Origin: Candidatus Margulisiibacteriota bacterium
GTDB taxonomy: Bacteria; Margulisbacteria; Riflemargulisbacteria; GWF2-35-9
Direction of reading: 5' to 3'
NCBI GenBank assembly: GCA_028715625.1
Contig: JAQURL010000019.1
Location: 1 to 40,638, forward strand
DNA: 40,638 nt
Shown: piece after piece, positions 15,931-24,391 of the stretch
Numbering within the stretch: the first letter of the stretch is position 1
Layout: each line of letters starts with the position of its first letter
Program-made: the position numbers and the translations under genes
Notes under the pieces: generated by a model
The model's database searches: none
What the model was told of the DNA's origin: nothing
What the model saw: only the letters and a program-made list of their open reading frames with translations

Positions 15931-16305
15931 TCATTCCCTCACCTTAACTTCGCCCGTATAAAAGAACTCGTGCTCTTTCATGCACAGGGTTATAGTCTGA
16001 ATTTTCAGATCTATTTCACTCAGCTGACTTCTATATTCAGCGATCTTATTCTCTCGTTCGGCCAGCTTTTCCAGTTCGGCTTTGCCTGCATAGCGAAGTA
16101 TCAGCCGGCTGCCATTCTGCTGCATGGTTTTATAATTGCCTTGTCTGATGTCGACTGCCGGAAACTTGAGCTGCATATCTGCGGGCAGTTCCACATATCC
16201 GCTCACCAGCGAGGCAGTGTTTATCTGCGCCAGCAGTTCTTCACGGGTTTTATCTTTGAACACCACCTGCCGGAATTCCAGAGGAACACTCTCTTTTTTT
16301 GGCAA
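15931..16305 (-). CDS. Hypothetical protein with probable N-terminal frameshift
   Basis: The 124-residue frame starts at a weak TTG. It is charged and helical, with a coiled-coil-like part from about 74 to 105 (KAELEKLAERENKIAEYRSQL). Upstream, an ATG at 16348 with AAGG seven bases before it reads MNIPAVLKCTAIKKLAKK and then hits a run of seven A. Removing one A joins it perfectly to ESVPLEFRQ of this frame. The true gene is therefore probably 15931-16348 with a one-base shift (sequencing error, slippage or mutation). No family recognised. Confidence 0.55.
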   Translation of the reverse strand: MPKKESVPLEFRQVVFKDKTREELLAQINTASLVSGYVELPADMQLKFPAVDIRQGNYKTMQQNGSRLILRYAGKAELEKLAERENKIAEYRSQLSEIDLKIQTITLCMKEHEFFYTGEVKVRE

Positions 16306-16527
16306 GTTTCTTGATAGCAGTACATTTAAGCACTGCTGGTATATTCATAATATTGCCTTAGTGGACTTCAATAAATCAGCCATTAATTAAGTCGTAGCGT
16401 GAACTGCGAATGTTGCACGGTTCACCGATATAAAGTGAAAAGTTAATAATACGTTATCACTTTTAACTGTTTCACACAATCATTCTAACCCAGCAATTAT
16501 TTCGTTTTATTTGCTGAATAATTATTA

Positions 16528-16556
16528 TTGATTATGAATATGTATAGTGCTATTAT
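16528..16556 (+). promoter_or_regulatory. Promoter of DUF134 cluster
   Basis: TTGATT (16528-16533), a 17-base spacer and TATTAT (16551-16556) fit a sigma-70 promoter. The -10 box overlaps the palindrome at 16553-16576, so a protein bound there would block transcription. Confidence 0.55.
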
Positions 16557-16576
16557 GTGGGTATATACCCACATAA
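16553..16576. promoter_or_regulatory. 24-bp perfect palindromic operator
   Basis: TTATGTGGGTAT followed by its exact complement, a gap-free 24-bp palindrome, overlaps the -10 box and ends just before the ribosome-binding site of the DUF134 gene. The position strongly suggests an operator, most likely bound by the DUF134 HTH protein itself. Confidence 0.7.
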
Positions 16577-16590
16577 AGGAGTAATTAAAG

Positions 16591-16956
16591 ATGTCCCCTT
16601 TTACAAGAAAACCAAGATATTGCAGGCCATTTTTCGGTTCGGAATTTTTCAAACCCCGCGGCATTCCGTTGTCTGAGCTGGAAATAATTTCACTGGAATT
16701 AGATGAACTGGAAGCGTTTCATTTATGTGATTATGAAGAATTGAGCCAGATGGAGGCAGCCGAAAGAATGAATATATCCGCCAGTACTTTACAAAGATTA
16801 TTGTATTCAGGACGTAAAAAAATTGCTGAGGCTCTTTATTCTTCAAAAGCATTGGAGATAAAAACATCAGATAATATTACGATGAAAACAGAAAAGAAAG
16901 AAATGCCGATTGTGGCAAACAGAAAAAGAAAAGGGCAATGCTGGAAAAACATATGA
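16591..16956 (+). CDS. DUF134-family HTH regulator
   Basis: This 121-residue protein has the DUF134 signature: RKPRYCRPF near the start, PRGIPLSELEIISLELDELEAFHLCDYEEL in the middle third and a helix-turn-helix LSQMEAAERMNISASTLQRLLYSGRKKI at about 51-78. The family is frequent in anaerobes beside NifX/DIM and MinD-type ATPase genes, as here. The start has AAGGAG nine bases upstream. It is the first gene of a long plus-strand cluster behind a palindromic operator and is the probable regulator of it. The tail after residue 85 is lysine-rich and not conserved in appearance. Confidence 0.88.
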   Translation: MSPFTRKPRYCRPFFGSEFFKPRGIPLSELEIISLELDELEAFHLCDYEELSQMEAAERMNISASTLQRLLYSGRKKIAEALYSSKALEIKTSDNITMKTEKKEMPIVANRKRKGQCWKNI

Positions 16957-17567
16957 TAACCAATTTTACTCAAGAAGAGATCGAAAATAACCACCTTCAA
17001 TATGTGTCCAGGTTATCTTTTTACAAAGAACAGGGATTTGATCAAATTAGAGCCAGACAGAATATAATTAAACAACTAAACAAGGATTGCCTTACAGTTT
17101 TAGAGATCGGGACAGGGAAAGGTTACCTGACCAAAGAAATAGCAAAAAAATATAAAACAGTTGTATCAATTGACCTGGACCCTGTTGATCAGAGAATAGC
17201 GGCACTGAATGCGGCGTATGAGAATGTATCGGATAGAATAGAATTTATTATAGATAATGGGGAAAAGTTGAAATTCCCCGATAATTTTTTTGATGTGGTA
17301 ATCTCTGCCTTTACCTTTCATCACCTTGTCAAACCTTTCACGGTAATTGATGAAATGATGCGCCTGACGGGGAAACAACTTATTATTTCTGATTTCAATG
17401 AAAAGGGGTTTGCTATAATCAACAAGTCTCATGACCTGGAAGGCAGAAAACATGATAAAGGCTCAAATGACTTTAATATTGTGGGAATGTATTTAGAGAA
17501 TTATGGCTTTAAGGTAAAAAAAGTTGCTGACTTGGAGCAGATAATATTTATAGCTGAAAGGTGGTGA
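16953..17567 (+). CDS. SAM-dependent methyltransferase
   Basis: This 204-residue class I methyltransferase has motif I VLEIGTGKGYLT, an acidic strand end VVSIDLD and a post-motif FDVVISAFTFHHLV. The substrate is unknown. I choose the ATG at 16953 that overlaps the DUF134 stop (ATGA); an in-frame ATG at 16938 would add five residues. It sits in an ORP-like cluster together with two other methyltransferases. Confidence 0.85.
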   Translation: MITNFTQEEIENNHLQYVSRLSFYKEQGFDQIRARQNIIKQLNKDCLTVLEIGTGKGYLTKEIAKKYKTVVSIDLDPVDQRIAALNAAYENVSDRIEFIIDNGEKLKFPDNFFDVVISAFTFHHLVKPFTVIDEMMRLTGKQLIISDFNEKGFAIINKSHDLEGRKHDKGSNDFNIVGMYLENYGFKVKKVADLEQIIFIAERW

Positions 17568-17571
17568 AAAT

Positions 17572-17862
17572 ATGTTATCAAAAATAGCTCTGGACATTTC
17601 AAAAGTTAAAAAAGAAAAACTTGATCTGGAAATATTAAGAGCAGGTTTAATAGCTGAATTAGATGCTATAAATCTTTATGAGCAAATGGCGGACATGACT
17701 CAGGATAAGAGCATAAAAAAAATTCTTTTAGATATAGCCAAGGAAGAAAAGACTCATGTCGGAGAATTTCAAGCTCTTTTATTGGAAAGAGATAAAGAAC
17801 AAGTAAAGGAACTGGAAGCAGGTAAAAAAGAAGTTAAAGAAGAGTTGTCCAAAAAAGATTAA
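17572..17862 (+). CDS. Ferritin-like/rubrerythrin-type diiron protein
   Basis: This 96-residue protein is close in pattern to the ferritin-like domains associated with encapsulins: LRAGLIAELDAINLYEQMA followed by ILLDIAKEEKTHVGEFQALLL, giving the Glu and ExxH metal ligands of a half four-helix bundle that would dimerise. The tail is charged (EAGKKEVKEELSKKD). No encapsulin shell gene is in the window. Likely roles are iron oxidation/storage or oxidative protection in an anaerobe. It is preceded by GGTGGTGA as ribosome-binding site. Confidence 0.8.
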   Translation: MLSKIALDISKVKKEKLDLEILRAGLIAELDAINLYEQMADMTQDKSIKKILLDIAKEEKTHVGEFQALLLERDKEQVKELEAGKKEVKEELSKKD

Positions 17863-17898
17863 CTTATATTTGGCTTCAATAGAAAGGAGGTGATTAAT

Positions 17899-18114
17899 AT
17901 GCCAAGAAGAGATGGAACAGGGCCGATGGGACAAGGGCCGATGACCGGAAGAGGTATGGGGGCATGTGCTCCTAATACTGGTTCTATTCGTAATTTTTTT
18001 GGATTTGGCCGAGGACGAGGAGCCGGTATGGGCCATAGCAGAGGAATGGGATTGGGCCGCATGATGCCGTGGAATTGGGAAACGAACAAAACCAAAGATA
18101 CAACAGAGAGATAA
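17899..18114 (+). CDS. DUF5320 glycine-rich protein
   Basis: This 71-residue protein starts MPRRDGTGPMGQGPMTGRGMG, the hallmark of DUF5320. The rest is rich in Gly, Arg and Met with few hydrophobic core residues. The ATG at 17899 is chosen because AAGGAGGTGAT lies just upstream. Family members are found in anaerobes beside DIM/NifX and MinD genes, as here. The function is unknown; the Met- and Cys-containing glycine repeats could bind metal or a partner. Confidence 0.85.
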   Translation: MPRRDGTGPMGQGPMTGRGMGACAPNTGSIRNFFGFGRGRGAGMGHSRGMGLGRMMPWNWETNKTKDTTER

Positions 18115-18148
18115 ACTAATAAATCGTTTATATTAAGGAGATGAAGCA

Positions 18149-18496
18149 ATGCGAATAGCTATTACAACCGATGGAGATTTTGTGTCTGCGCATTTTGGAC
18201 AATGTCCGGCTTTCACTATAATCGATATCGAGGATAACAAGGTTAAGAACAAACAACTAGTGCCTAATAATGCTGAACATGGCGGTGGAGGTTGTATCGC
18301 AGTTGATGAAATTTTAAAGCACAAAATACAACATGTAATTTCCGGTGGAATGGGAATGGGAGCAAAACAAAAATTTGCAGCGGCAAATGTCAACGTTACA
18401 GGTTTTACGGGGACTGTCGATGATGCTATTAAAGCATTTTTAACTAATTCAACCAGTGAGCTTTCATCTTGCAAGGAACATGGCGACTGTCATTAA
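18149..18496 (+). CDS. NifX/DIM-domain protein, ORP-like
   Basis: This 115-residue protein has the dinitrogenase iron-molybdenum cofactor fold: MRIAITTDGDFVSAHFGQCPAFTIIDI at the start and HVISGGMGMGAKQKF in the core. Members bind metal-sulfur cofactors (NifX, NafY, orange protein). A C-terminal CKEHGDCH could add metal ligands. The ribosome-binding site is AAGGAGATG. It is paired with a second DIM protein 13 bases downstream. Confidence 0.9.
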   Translation: MRIAITTDGDFVSAHFGQCPAFTIIDIEDNKVKNKQLVPNNAEHGGGGCIAVDEILKHKIQHVISGGMGMGAKQKFAAANVNVTGFTGTVDDAIKAFLTNSTSELSSCKEHGDCH

Positions 18497-18509
18497 AGGA
18501 GAAAATATT

Positions 18510-18872
18510 ATGAAAATAGCTATTACATCGACTGGGAATGAGCTTAACTCAGATATGGATCCACGGTTCGGACGAGCGCAATATTACATTATTTATGATA
18601 TTGATCATGATGAGATCATGGAAATCATTAACAATAATGATAATATGAACGCTTCGGGAGGTGCGGGAACAAGCGCTGCGCAGATTATCGCTGCTAAAGG
18701 CGCGGAGGCTGTTATCTCGGGTAACTTTGGCCCAAATGCTACCAAAGGGCTTACTGGTTTTGGAATAAAAATGTTTCAATCAGAGGTCAAAAAAATTGAC
18801 ATGGTTATTGCAGATTATAAAGCCAAAAAGTTAAATATTGTTTCCAACGCAACTGTGGCTGGCCATCATTGA
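18510..18872 (+). CDS. Second NifX/DIM-domain protein
   Basis: This 120-residue protein begins MKIAITSTGNELNSDMDPRFGRAQYY and has the EAVISGNFGPNATKGL core of DIM proteins. The ATG at 18510 follows AAAGGAG, so the longer in-frame extension into the previous gene is not used. It most resembles the orange-protein type that carries a metal-sulfur cluster in sulfate reducers. The next gene, an ATPase, starts two bases after its stop codon. Confidence 0.9.
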   Translation: MKIAITSTGNELNSDMDPRFGRAQYYIIYDIDHDEIMEIINNNDNMNASGGAGTSAAQIIAAKGAEAVISGNFGPNATKGLTGFGIKMFQSEVKKIDMVIADYKAKKLNIVSNATVAGHH

Positions 18873-18873
18873 G

Positions 18874-19707
18874 ATGAAAATTGCTGTAGCAAGCGGTAAA
18901 GGAGGAACCGGAAAAACACTTATTTCTACGAACATTTTTAATATTTTAAGTGACGCTATCTATCTGGATTGTGATGTGGAGGAGCCCAATGGACATATCT
19001 TTCTGAAAACCGAAACAATACGGAAAGAATCGGTTTATATTCCGGTCCCTGAGATAAATGAGAGCAAATGCGTGTTTTGCGGTCGTTGTTCCCAGGTATG
19101 TAATTTTAACGCCATCATTGTTGCCAGGCGAAAGGTCTTGGTATTTCCTGAACTGTGTCACGGCTGCGGCAGCTGCGCTTATTTCTGTAATAAAAAGGCT
19201 ATTGTTGAAACACCAAAAGAAGTCGGCCGAATAGAAACAGGTATTTATAAAGGCAAATGGGTTTATACCGGTCGTTTAAATATAGGAGAGCCCATGTCTC
19301 CGCCGGTTATAAAAAAACTTAAGGAAAAAGCTGCCGGCATAGATACTGATATCATCCTTGATTCACCTCCGGGGACATCATGTCCTGTCATAGAAACTAT
19401 TTCGGGAGCTGATTATGTTATCCTGGTCACCGAACCCACACCATTTGGATTAAATGATCTGAAGCTGGCTGTTAATGTTGTCAGAAAATTGAAACTTCCT
19501 CTGGGTATAGTCATTAATAAAAGCGACCTTGGGGACAGTACTGTAAAAAAGTATTGTAAAAAGGAAAAGATTAAGCTACTTCTCGAGATACCTCATGATA
19601 TATGGATCGCCGAATCATATTCAAGGGGAGAATTAATAACAGATACCGAAAAATTTGCCGGCATATTTAAAAAACTATTTAAAGATATAAGAATGGAAAC
19701 AATATAG
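18874..19707 (+). CDS. MinD-type ATPase with inserted ferredoxin domain (first)
   Basis: This 277-residue protein has the deviant Walker A GKGGTGKT at 8-15 and the second motif LDSPPGTSCPV. Between them lie two 4Fe-4S motifs (CVFCGRCSQVC and CHGCGSCAYFC). Such ATPases occur in pairs in ORP clusters, where they interact with DIM proteins and are proposed to load or move metal clusters. It begins right after the DIM stop and its TAG overlaps the GTG of its partner, so the pair is probably made in equal amounts. Confidence 0.92.
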   Translation: MKIAVASGKGGTGKTLISTNIFNILSDAIYLDCDVEEPNGHIFLKTETIRKESVYIPVPEINESKCVFCGRCSQVCNFNAIIVARRKVLVFPELCHGCGSCAYFCNKKAIVETPKEVGRIETGIYKGKWVYTGRLNIGEPMSPPVIKKLKEKAAGIDTDIILDSPPGTSCPVIETISGADYVILVTEPTPFGLNDLKLAVNVVRKLKLPLGIVINKSDLGDSTVKKYCKKEKIKLLLEIPHDIWIAESYSRGELITDTEKFAGIFKKLFKDIRMETI

Positions 19708-20561
19708 TGAAGCAAATTACTGTTATCAGCGGCAAAGGTGGTACAGGCAAGACAACTTTAACAGCCTGTCTCTCACAAATAGCTAAAAATATTGTGGTAG
19801 CTGATTGCGATGTGGACGCGGCGGACTTGCATTTGCTGCTGTTTCCTAAAATTAAAGAAAAATATAATTTTTTTTCAGGTAAAGCATACAAAATAGATAC
19901 TAATGAATGTATCAAATGTAATAAATGCCGGGAATTATGCAGGTTTAATGCAATAAATGATAATTTTACAATAAACAGGATTCCCTGTGATGGCTGTGGT
20001 GCCTGTTACTATGTATGTCCTGTATCAGCTATCTCCGAAACAGAAAATTGTGCGGGTGTATATTATATTTCCAGTACCGAAAACAGTATACCGATGATAC
20101 ACGCTTCCTTACACACAGCCGAAGATAACTCCGGGAAACTGGTAGCGCAGGTAAGAAAAGAAGCGAAGAAAAAAGCGGAAGGAACAAACGCTAACTATAT
20201 TCTTATAGACGGACCACCGGGTATAGGTTGCCCGGTTAATGCCGCGATTGTCGGAGTTGACCTGGCGCTTATTGTTACAGAACCCACATTATCAGGTATC
20301 CATGACCTGAAACGAATTATACAGATAGCGAAATATTTTAATGTTAAATCAATGGTAATTGTCAATAAATACGACATAAATTTAAAAAATACCGAGGAAA
20401 TTGAAAATATCTGTCATGAACAGGGATTAAAATGCATAGCGAAAATTCCTTATGATGAAATAGTGGTAAAATCACTTGTTGCGGGAAAGGTAATAACCGA
20501 ATTTGCTCCGGACCATGAAATAAACACTATAATAAAAAAGATATGGGAGGAAATCAAATAA
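19707..20561 (+). CDS. MinD-type ATPase with inserted ferredoxin domain (second)
   Basis: This 284-residue paralogue of the preceding gene starts with GTG overlapping its stop. Walker A is GKGGTGKTT at 9-17. The ferredoxin insert has CIKCNKCRELC and CDGCGACYYVC, followed by LIDGPPGIGCPV. The two probably form a heterodimer handling Fe-S or mixed metal clusters for the adjacent DIM and NifU-like proteins. The next gene starts 18 bases before its stop. Confidence 0.92.
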   Translation: MKQITVISGKGGTGKTTLTACLSQIAKNIVVADCDVDAADLHLLLFPKIKEKYNFFSGKAYKIDTNECIKCNKCRELCRFNAINDNFTINRIPCDGCGACYYVCPVSAISETENCAGVYYISSTENSIPMIHASLHTAEDNSGKLVAQVRKEAKKKAEGTNANYILIDGPPGIGCPVNAAIVGVDLALIVTEPTLSGIHDLKRIIQIAKYFNVKSMVIVNKYDINLKNTEEIENICHEQGLKCIAKIPYDEIVVKSLVAGKVITEFAPDHEINTIIKKIWEEIK

Positions 20562-20908
20562 CGGTAAAAACCAAACCGGGTCAATATTACGGCAGAATGA
20601 ATTGCTGTGATGTATCAGCCGTTTTAAGGGGGCCCTGCGGTGATGAAATAGAAATATATATGGATATAACAAATAATATTATTACAGATATAAAAGTATT
20701 TACCACGGGCTGCAGATATACAAAAATATGTGCGCTGGCCCTAGCCGAATTAGCTTGTAAAAAAACTATTTATGAAGCCATGGATATTTCAGCTAAAAAT
20801 GTACTTGATACCTGCGCCACACCTGCCGACCATGCGCATTGCAATATTCTTGCCGTAAGTGTTCTTTATAGAGCGATAGCTTTATATTTGATGGAAATAA
20901 TGGAATAA
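20543..20908 (+). CDS. NifU/IscU-N-like scaffold protein
   Basis: This 121-residue protein resembles the NifU N-terminal scaffold: LRGPCGDEIEIYMDI, TTGCRYTKICALALAELA and LDTCATPADHAHCNILAVSVL place conserved cysteines as in IscU/NifU. It likely holds a cluster for transfer by the preceding ATPases. The start is odd: the only canonical start (ATG at 20543) lacks a ribosome-binding site, while a GGAGG lies just inside the coding region. Confidence 0.75.
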   Translation: MGGNQITVKTKPGQYYGRMNCCDVSAVLRGPCGDEIEIYMDITNNIITDIKVFTTGCRYTKICALALAELACKKTIYEAMDISAKNVLDTCATPADHAHCNILAVSVLYRAIALYLMEIME

Positions 20909-20911
20909 AAC

Positions 20912-21808
20912 ATGAAAACATCGACCGGTTGTATACCCTGTTTTTTAAGACAAATAAAGAACTACTCGAAGCTATTGAGCTATAGTAAGGAACTTGAAAA
21001 TAGTTTATCCAACGAGATACAGGCACAGCTTGAAATAATTTCTTTTAAATTGTCCCCTCCGGAGATTGCTAATAAGTTAAGACAAATTATTTTAAAACAT
21101 ACAACTGTGCTTGACCCTTTTTTCGAATTAAAAAAGGAAAGCAACACAGAAGTACTGGCAATTTATAGTAAGCTTAAAGCTTTGCTCGAATTCTCTAGCG
21201 ACAAGCTTCTCAAATCTTTGGAATTGGCAATTGCCGGAAACATTATTGATTATGGAGCCAAACATGATATTAACCTTGAAAATGAAATAAAAGAAATATT
21301 GCAGAGATGTGACAAGTATTCTTTAGAAGATAGCCAGTTCTTTGACTACAAGGGCTTTTATAAGGATTTTGCGAAAGCAGAAAACATACTTTATATCGGG
21401 GATAACTGCGGGGAAATAGTCTTTGACAAACTGTTTATTGAAGAAATTATTAGGCAATATCCACTAAAAAAGGTTACGTTTACTGTCAGGGCCAAACCGG
21501 TTATAAATGATGCAACTTATGAGGATGCTGAGGCAGTAGGCCTTGCAGATATTGTTACCGTAATATCAAGTGGTTGTGATACCCCTGGGACCGTTTTAAA
21601 GAATGCTTCACCTGAGTTCTTATCTAAGTTTAAACAAGCTGATTTAATCATTAGTAAGGGCCAGGGGAACCTTGAGTCTTTATCTGATTGTCGCGACCCC
21701 AGGATTTACTACCTTTTTGTGGTGAAATGCGATGTAGTGGCAAGTCATGTAAAAGCAGATAAAGGAACTGTTGTCTTAACCCAATATTTAGAAAGAAAAA
21801 ATGATTAA
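20912..21808 (+). CDS. DUF89-family (damage-control phosphatase-like) protein
   Basis: This 298-residue protein has the N-terminal GCIPCFLRQ motif of the archaeal-type DUF89 branch and the core ILYIGDNCGEIVFD, VRAKPVINDAT and ADLIISKGQGNLESL, with the metal-binding Asp/Asn residues. Family members are metal-dependent phosphatases acting on damaged phospho-metabolites. The place in an ORP cluster is a recurring association of the CxxC subtype as I recall, but the substrate is unknown. It overlaps the next gene by eight bases. Confidence 0.85.
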   Translation: MKTSTGCIPCFLRQIKNYSKLLSYSKELENSLSNEIQAQLEIISFKLSPPEIANKLRQIILKHTTVLDPFFELKKESNTEVLAIYSKLKALLEFSSDKLLKSLELAIAGNIIDYGAKHDINLENEIKEILQRCDKYSLEDSQFFDYKGFYKDFAKAENILYIGDNCGEIVFDKLFIEEIIRQYPLKKVTFTVRAKPVINDATYEDAEAVGLADIVTVISSGCDTPGTVLKNASPEFLSKFKQADLIISKGQGNLESLSDCRDPRIYYLFVVKCDVVASHVKADKGTVVLTQYLERKND

Positions 21809-22604
21809 CAATTTAATAATAACCGTTCTTTGTGAAAACAATTCCCAGCGTTCTGATCTGGAAGCGGAACATGGTTTTTCTTTATTTATCGAAGCGGATA
21901 ACAAAAAATATCTTTTCGATACCGGGGCAAGTGATAAATATTTAAAAAATGCTAAAACACTTGGGATAGATATAACGAACATTAATAAAGTCATTCTATC
22001 ACATAGCCACTATGATCATACCGGCGGTTTAGAATTGTTAGATGACAAAACAGTTTTTGTACACCAGCATTTCTTTAATAAAAAGTACAAAAAGATAAAC
22101 GACCGGCATGAGTATATCGGCATAAAGCTTGATGAAACCGAGTATGAACTTGGAAATAGAATTAAATTTTTGAAGTTATGTACATTTTTTGTATTAGATG
22201 ATAGCACAAGGCTTGTTTGTGATTTCTCAAAACAAAATAATCAAAATGATTTTTATATTAAAATCAATGACAGGTTTCAGCCTGATTATTTTAATGATGA
22301 AATTATCGTTACCTTTAACACTAAAAAAGGACTGGTTATTTTAACCGGTTGCTCCCATTCCGGAATTATTAATATAATAAATAAAGCAATTGAGATTAAT
22401 AAGACGGATAAAATTTATACCTTGTTAGGCGGACTGCATCTCTCGAAACTGTCTGAAGGAGAAAATAAAAGCATCGCGGGAAAGCTTAACCGCTACAAAA
22501 TAGCTAATATAGGAATATCTCATTGTACCGGTGATAAATTGTTAAAATACTTATCACCCGGCACAGCTTTTAACTTTAATACCGGGGATAAGTTTGAAAT
22601 ATAA
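21801..22604 (+). CDS. Metallo-beta-lactamase-fold hydrolase
   Basis: This 267-residue protein has HSHYDHTGG, a shortened HxHxDH zinc motif, then TGCSHSGI and a C-terminal GISHCTG. This fits the subfamily related to 7,8-dihydropterin-6-methyl-beta-ribofuranosylaminobenzene 5'-phosphate synthase (MJ0301-like). Zinc or iron hydrolase activity is likely, with unknown substrate. It is co-transcribed with the DUF89 gene. Confidence 0.85.
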   Translation: MINNLIITVLCENNSQRSDLEAEHGFSLFIEADNKKYLFDTGASDKYLKNAKTLGIDITNINKVILSHSHYDHTGGLELLDDKTVFVHQHFFNKKYKKINDRHEYIGIKLDETEYELGNRIKFLKLCTFFVLDDSTRLVCDFSKQNNQNDFYIKINDRFQPDYFNDEIIVTFNTKKGLVILTGCSHSGIINIINKAIEINKTDKIYTLLGGLHLSKLSEGENKSIAGKLNRYKIANIGISHCTGDKLLKYLSPGTAFNFNTGDKFEI

Positions 22605-22625
22605 ATATAAGGAACTATTAATTAT

Positions 22626-22979
22626 ATGTTGGCAGACAAAGAATTTGAAAAAATAAATAATGCCAGGAAACTTCTTGGCTTAAATGAAATTACGACTATT
22701 AAAGAAATAAAGGAACACTATCATGATAGGATCAAACAAGCCCACCCTGACACGAACAGCAAAGACCCTGATTCACACTGGAAAACCGTGGAGATAATGA
22801 AGGCATATGAGTTAATCGCAAAATATTGCCAGAATTATAGATTCTCATTTAAGAAGGAAGATTATGTGAAACAAAACCAAAGGTCTTTTGATAAAACTTC
22901 TGATGCTGAATATGCAGCCTGGTGGAGGAATAATTACGGCAATGACCCTTTGTGGGGCCCGGGAGAACCGCAGGTATGA
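22626..22979 (+). CDS. J-domain (DnaJ-like) protein
   Basis: This 117-residue protein contains a J domain at about 9-62, with the HPD tripeptide in IKQAHPDTNS, the motif that activates DnaK. No glycine-rich or zinc domain follows, so it resembles HscB-type co-chaperones only in role. In this cluster it may direct a chaperone to Fe-S scaffold proteins. The final codons overlap the next gene (ATGA). Confidence 0.82.
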   Translation: MLADKEFEKINNARKLLGLNEITTIKEIKEHYHDRIKQAHPDTNSKDPDSHWKTVEIMKAYELIAKYCQNYRFSFKKEDYVKQNQRSFDKTSDAEYAAWWRNNYGNDPLWGPGEPQV

Positions 22980-23599
22980 TCGAACCTTTTGAACAATATG
23001 CGATTGAATATGATCATTGGTTTGAAAAAAATAAGTTTATCTATTTATCAGAGTTGGAATTAATAAAAAGTTTAATACCAAAAAAAGGCGTTGGCCTGGA
23101 AATAGGCATAGGGACCGGAAGATTTGCTGTGCCTCTAAAGATCAAAGTTGGTATAGAACTGTCAAATAAAATGGCGGAAATTAGCAGAAGCAAAGGATTG
23201 AATGTTGTGCAGGCGAAAGCTGAAAAAATACCATTTAACGACAATTTCTTTGATTATGCCCTACTGGTAACCACCATATGTTTTGTTGATGACATTAAAA
23301 AATCTTTTAAGGAAATATACCGCATTCTTAAACCTGACGGGGTAATAATAATAGGTTTCATTGACAAAAACAGCTATATGGGAAAAAAGTACCAAAGGGA
23401 AAAAACAAAAAGCAAGTTTTATAAACATGCCAGATTCTTCGATACGGATGAAGTTATCCGGCTATTAACAGAGAATAATTTTAAGGAATACCTTGTTAAA
23501 CAAACTCTTTTTACAGGGCCGGACAACCTGACAGGAATTGATAAAATTGTTCAGGGCTATGGAAAAGGCAGCTTCGTTGGAATTAAGGCGATGAAATAA
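22976..23599 (+). CDS. SAM-dependent methyltransferase
   Basis: This 207-residue class I methyltransferase has GLEIGIGTGRFAVPL, a VQAKAEKIPFNDNFFDYALLVTTI segment and YRILKPDGVIIIGF, typical of the UbiE/methyltransf_11 type. I choose the ATG at 22976 overlapping the J-domain stop; an in-frame GTG at 22952 lies inside the previous gene. Substrate unknown. Confidence 0.85.
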   Translation: MIEPFEQYAIEYDHWFEKNKFIYLSELELIKSLIPKKGVGLEIGIGTGRFAVPLKIKVGIELSNKMAEISRSKGLNVVQAKAEKIPFNDNFFDYALLVTTICFVDDIKKSFKEIYRILKPDGVIIIGFIDKNSYMGKKYQREKTKSKFYKHARFFDTDEVIRLLTENNFKEYLVKQTLFTGPDNLTGIDKIVQGYGKGSFVGIKAMK

Positions 23600-23613
23600 T
23601 AGGAGGAAATATC

Positions 23614-24384
23614 ATGGATAATATTAAAAATAAAATAATGATCATGAGCAATAAAGGTGGGGTTGGTAAAAGTACCGTAACGGCCGATATAGCAGCCCTA
23701 TTAACAGCCAGGGGGTATAAAACAGGGGTAATGGATATCGACCTGCATGGGCCGTCACAGGCAAAGTTATTCGGACTAGACAATGTCCGACATACTTCTA
23801 ACAAAGAAGGCAAAATAATGCCTTTTAAAACTAAGAGTGGCATTAACATAATTACCGTAGCCGGCCTACTTGAAAACGACAGCCAGCCGCTTATCTGGCG
23901 AGGTCCTTTAAAAACAGGCATTATAAAACGATTTATAAAAGATGTAATCTGGGATGAGGATTTGGATTATTTACTAATAGATTCACCTCCCGGCACAGGC
24001 GATGAGCCTTTAACCATAGGTCAGCTTATACCTGGCCTGGATGGCATAGTTATTGTAACTACTCCTCAAGAAATGGCCATTATTGACAGCAAAAAAGCGA
24101 TTAATTTCGCTAATGCCATTAATGTGCCCATTTTGGGTCTCATTGAGAATATGTCCGGCTTGAAGTGCCCGCACTGTGGTGAGTTAATTGATTTGTTTAA
24201 AATTGGTGGCGGACAAAGAATCGCCAAGGAAATGAACATTGATGTACTCGGGGTACTACCCTTTGAAAGCTTAATAATGGAATCAGCGGAAAAAGGTAAA
24301 TCATTTGTAGTAGAAGGGAAGACCCCGGCCGCGGATGAATTTCGCAAGATCGTTACGACCATAGAAACCAAGTTAAAGAAATAA
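23614..24384 (+). CDS. mrp: Mrp/NBP35-family P-loop ATPase
   Basis: This 256-residue Fe-S carrier ATPase has NKGGVGKS at 13-20, DIDLHGPSQ, LIDSPPGTGDEPLT and the metal-binding CPHC motif (about 189-192). Mrp proteins transfer 4Fe-4S clusters as homodimers bridged by the CxxC. In ORP clusters of sulfate reducers an Mrp protein is the third ATPase beside the two ferredoxin-type MinD proteins, matching this layout. AGGAGG precedes the ATG. Confidence 0.92.
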   Translation: MDNIKNKIMIMSNKGGVGKSTVTADIAALLTARGYKTGVMDIDLHGPSQAKLFGLDNVRHTSNKEGKIMPFKTKSGINIITVAGLLENDSQPLIWRGPLKTGIIKRFIKDVIWDEDLDYLLIDSPPGTGDEPLTIGQLIPGLDGIVIVTTPQEMAIIDSKKAINFANAINVPILGLIENMSGLKCPHCGELIDLFKIGGGQRIAKEMNIDVLGVLPFESLIMESAEKGKSFVVEGKTPAADEFRKIVTTIETKLKK

Positions 24385-24391
24385 GGTAAAT

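Noticed and set aside
16400-16480. Hairpin or operator in the AAGTGAAAAGTTAA region
   Set aside because: Repeated AGTGAAAAG-like words pair only partly; no convincing stem or regulatory layout.
17572-17862. Encapsulin cargo system
   Set aside because: The ferritin-like protein matches the cargo type, but no shell protein gene is in the window.
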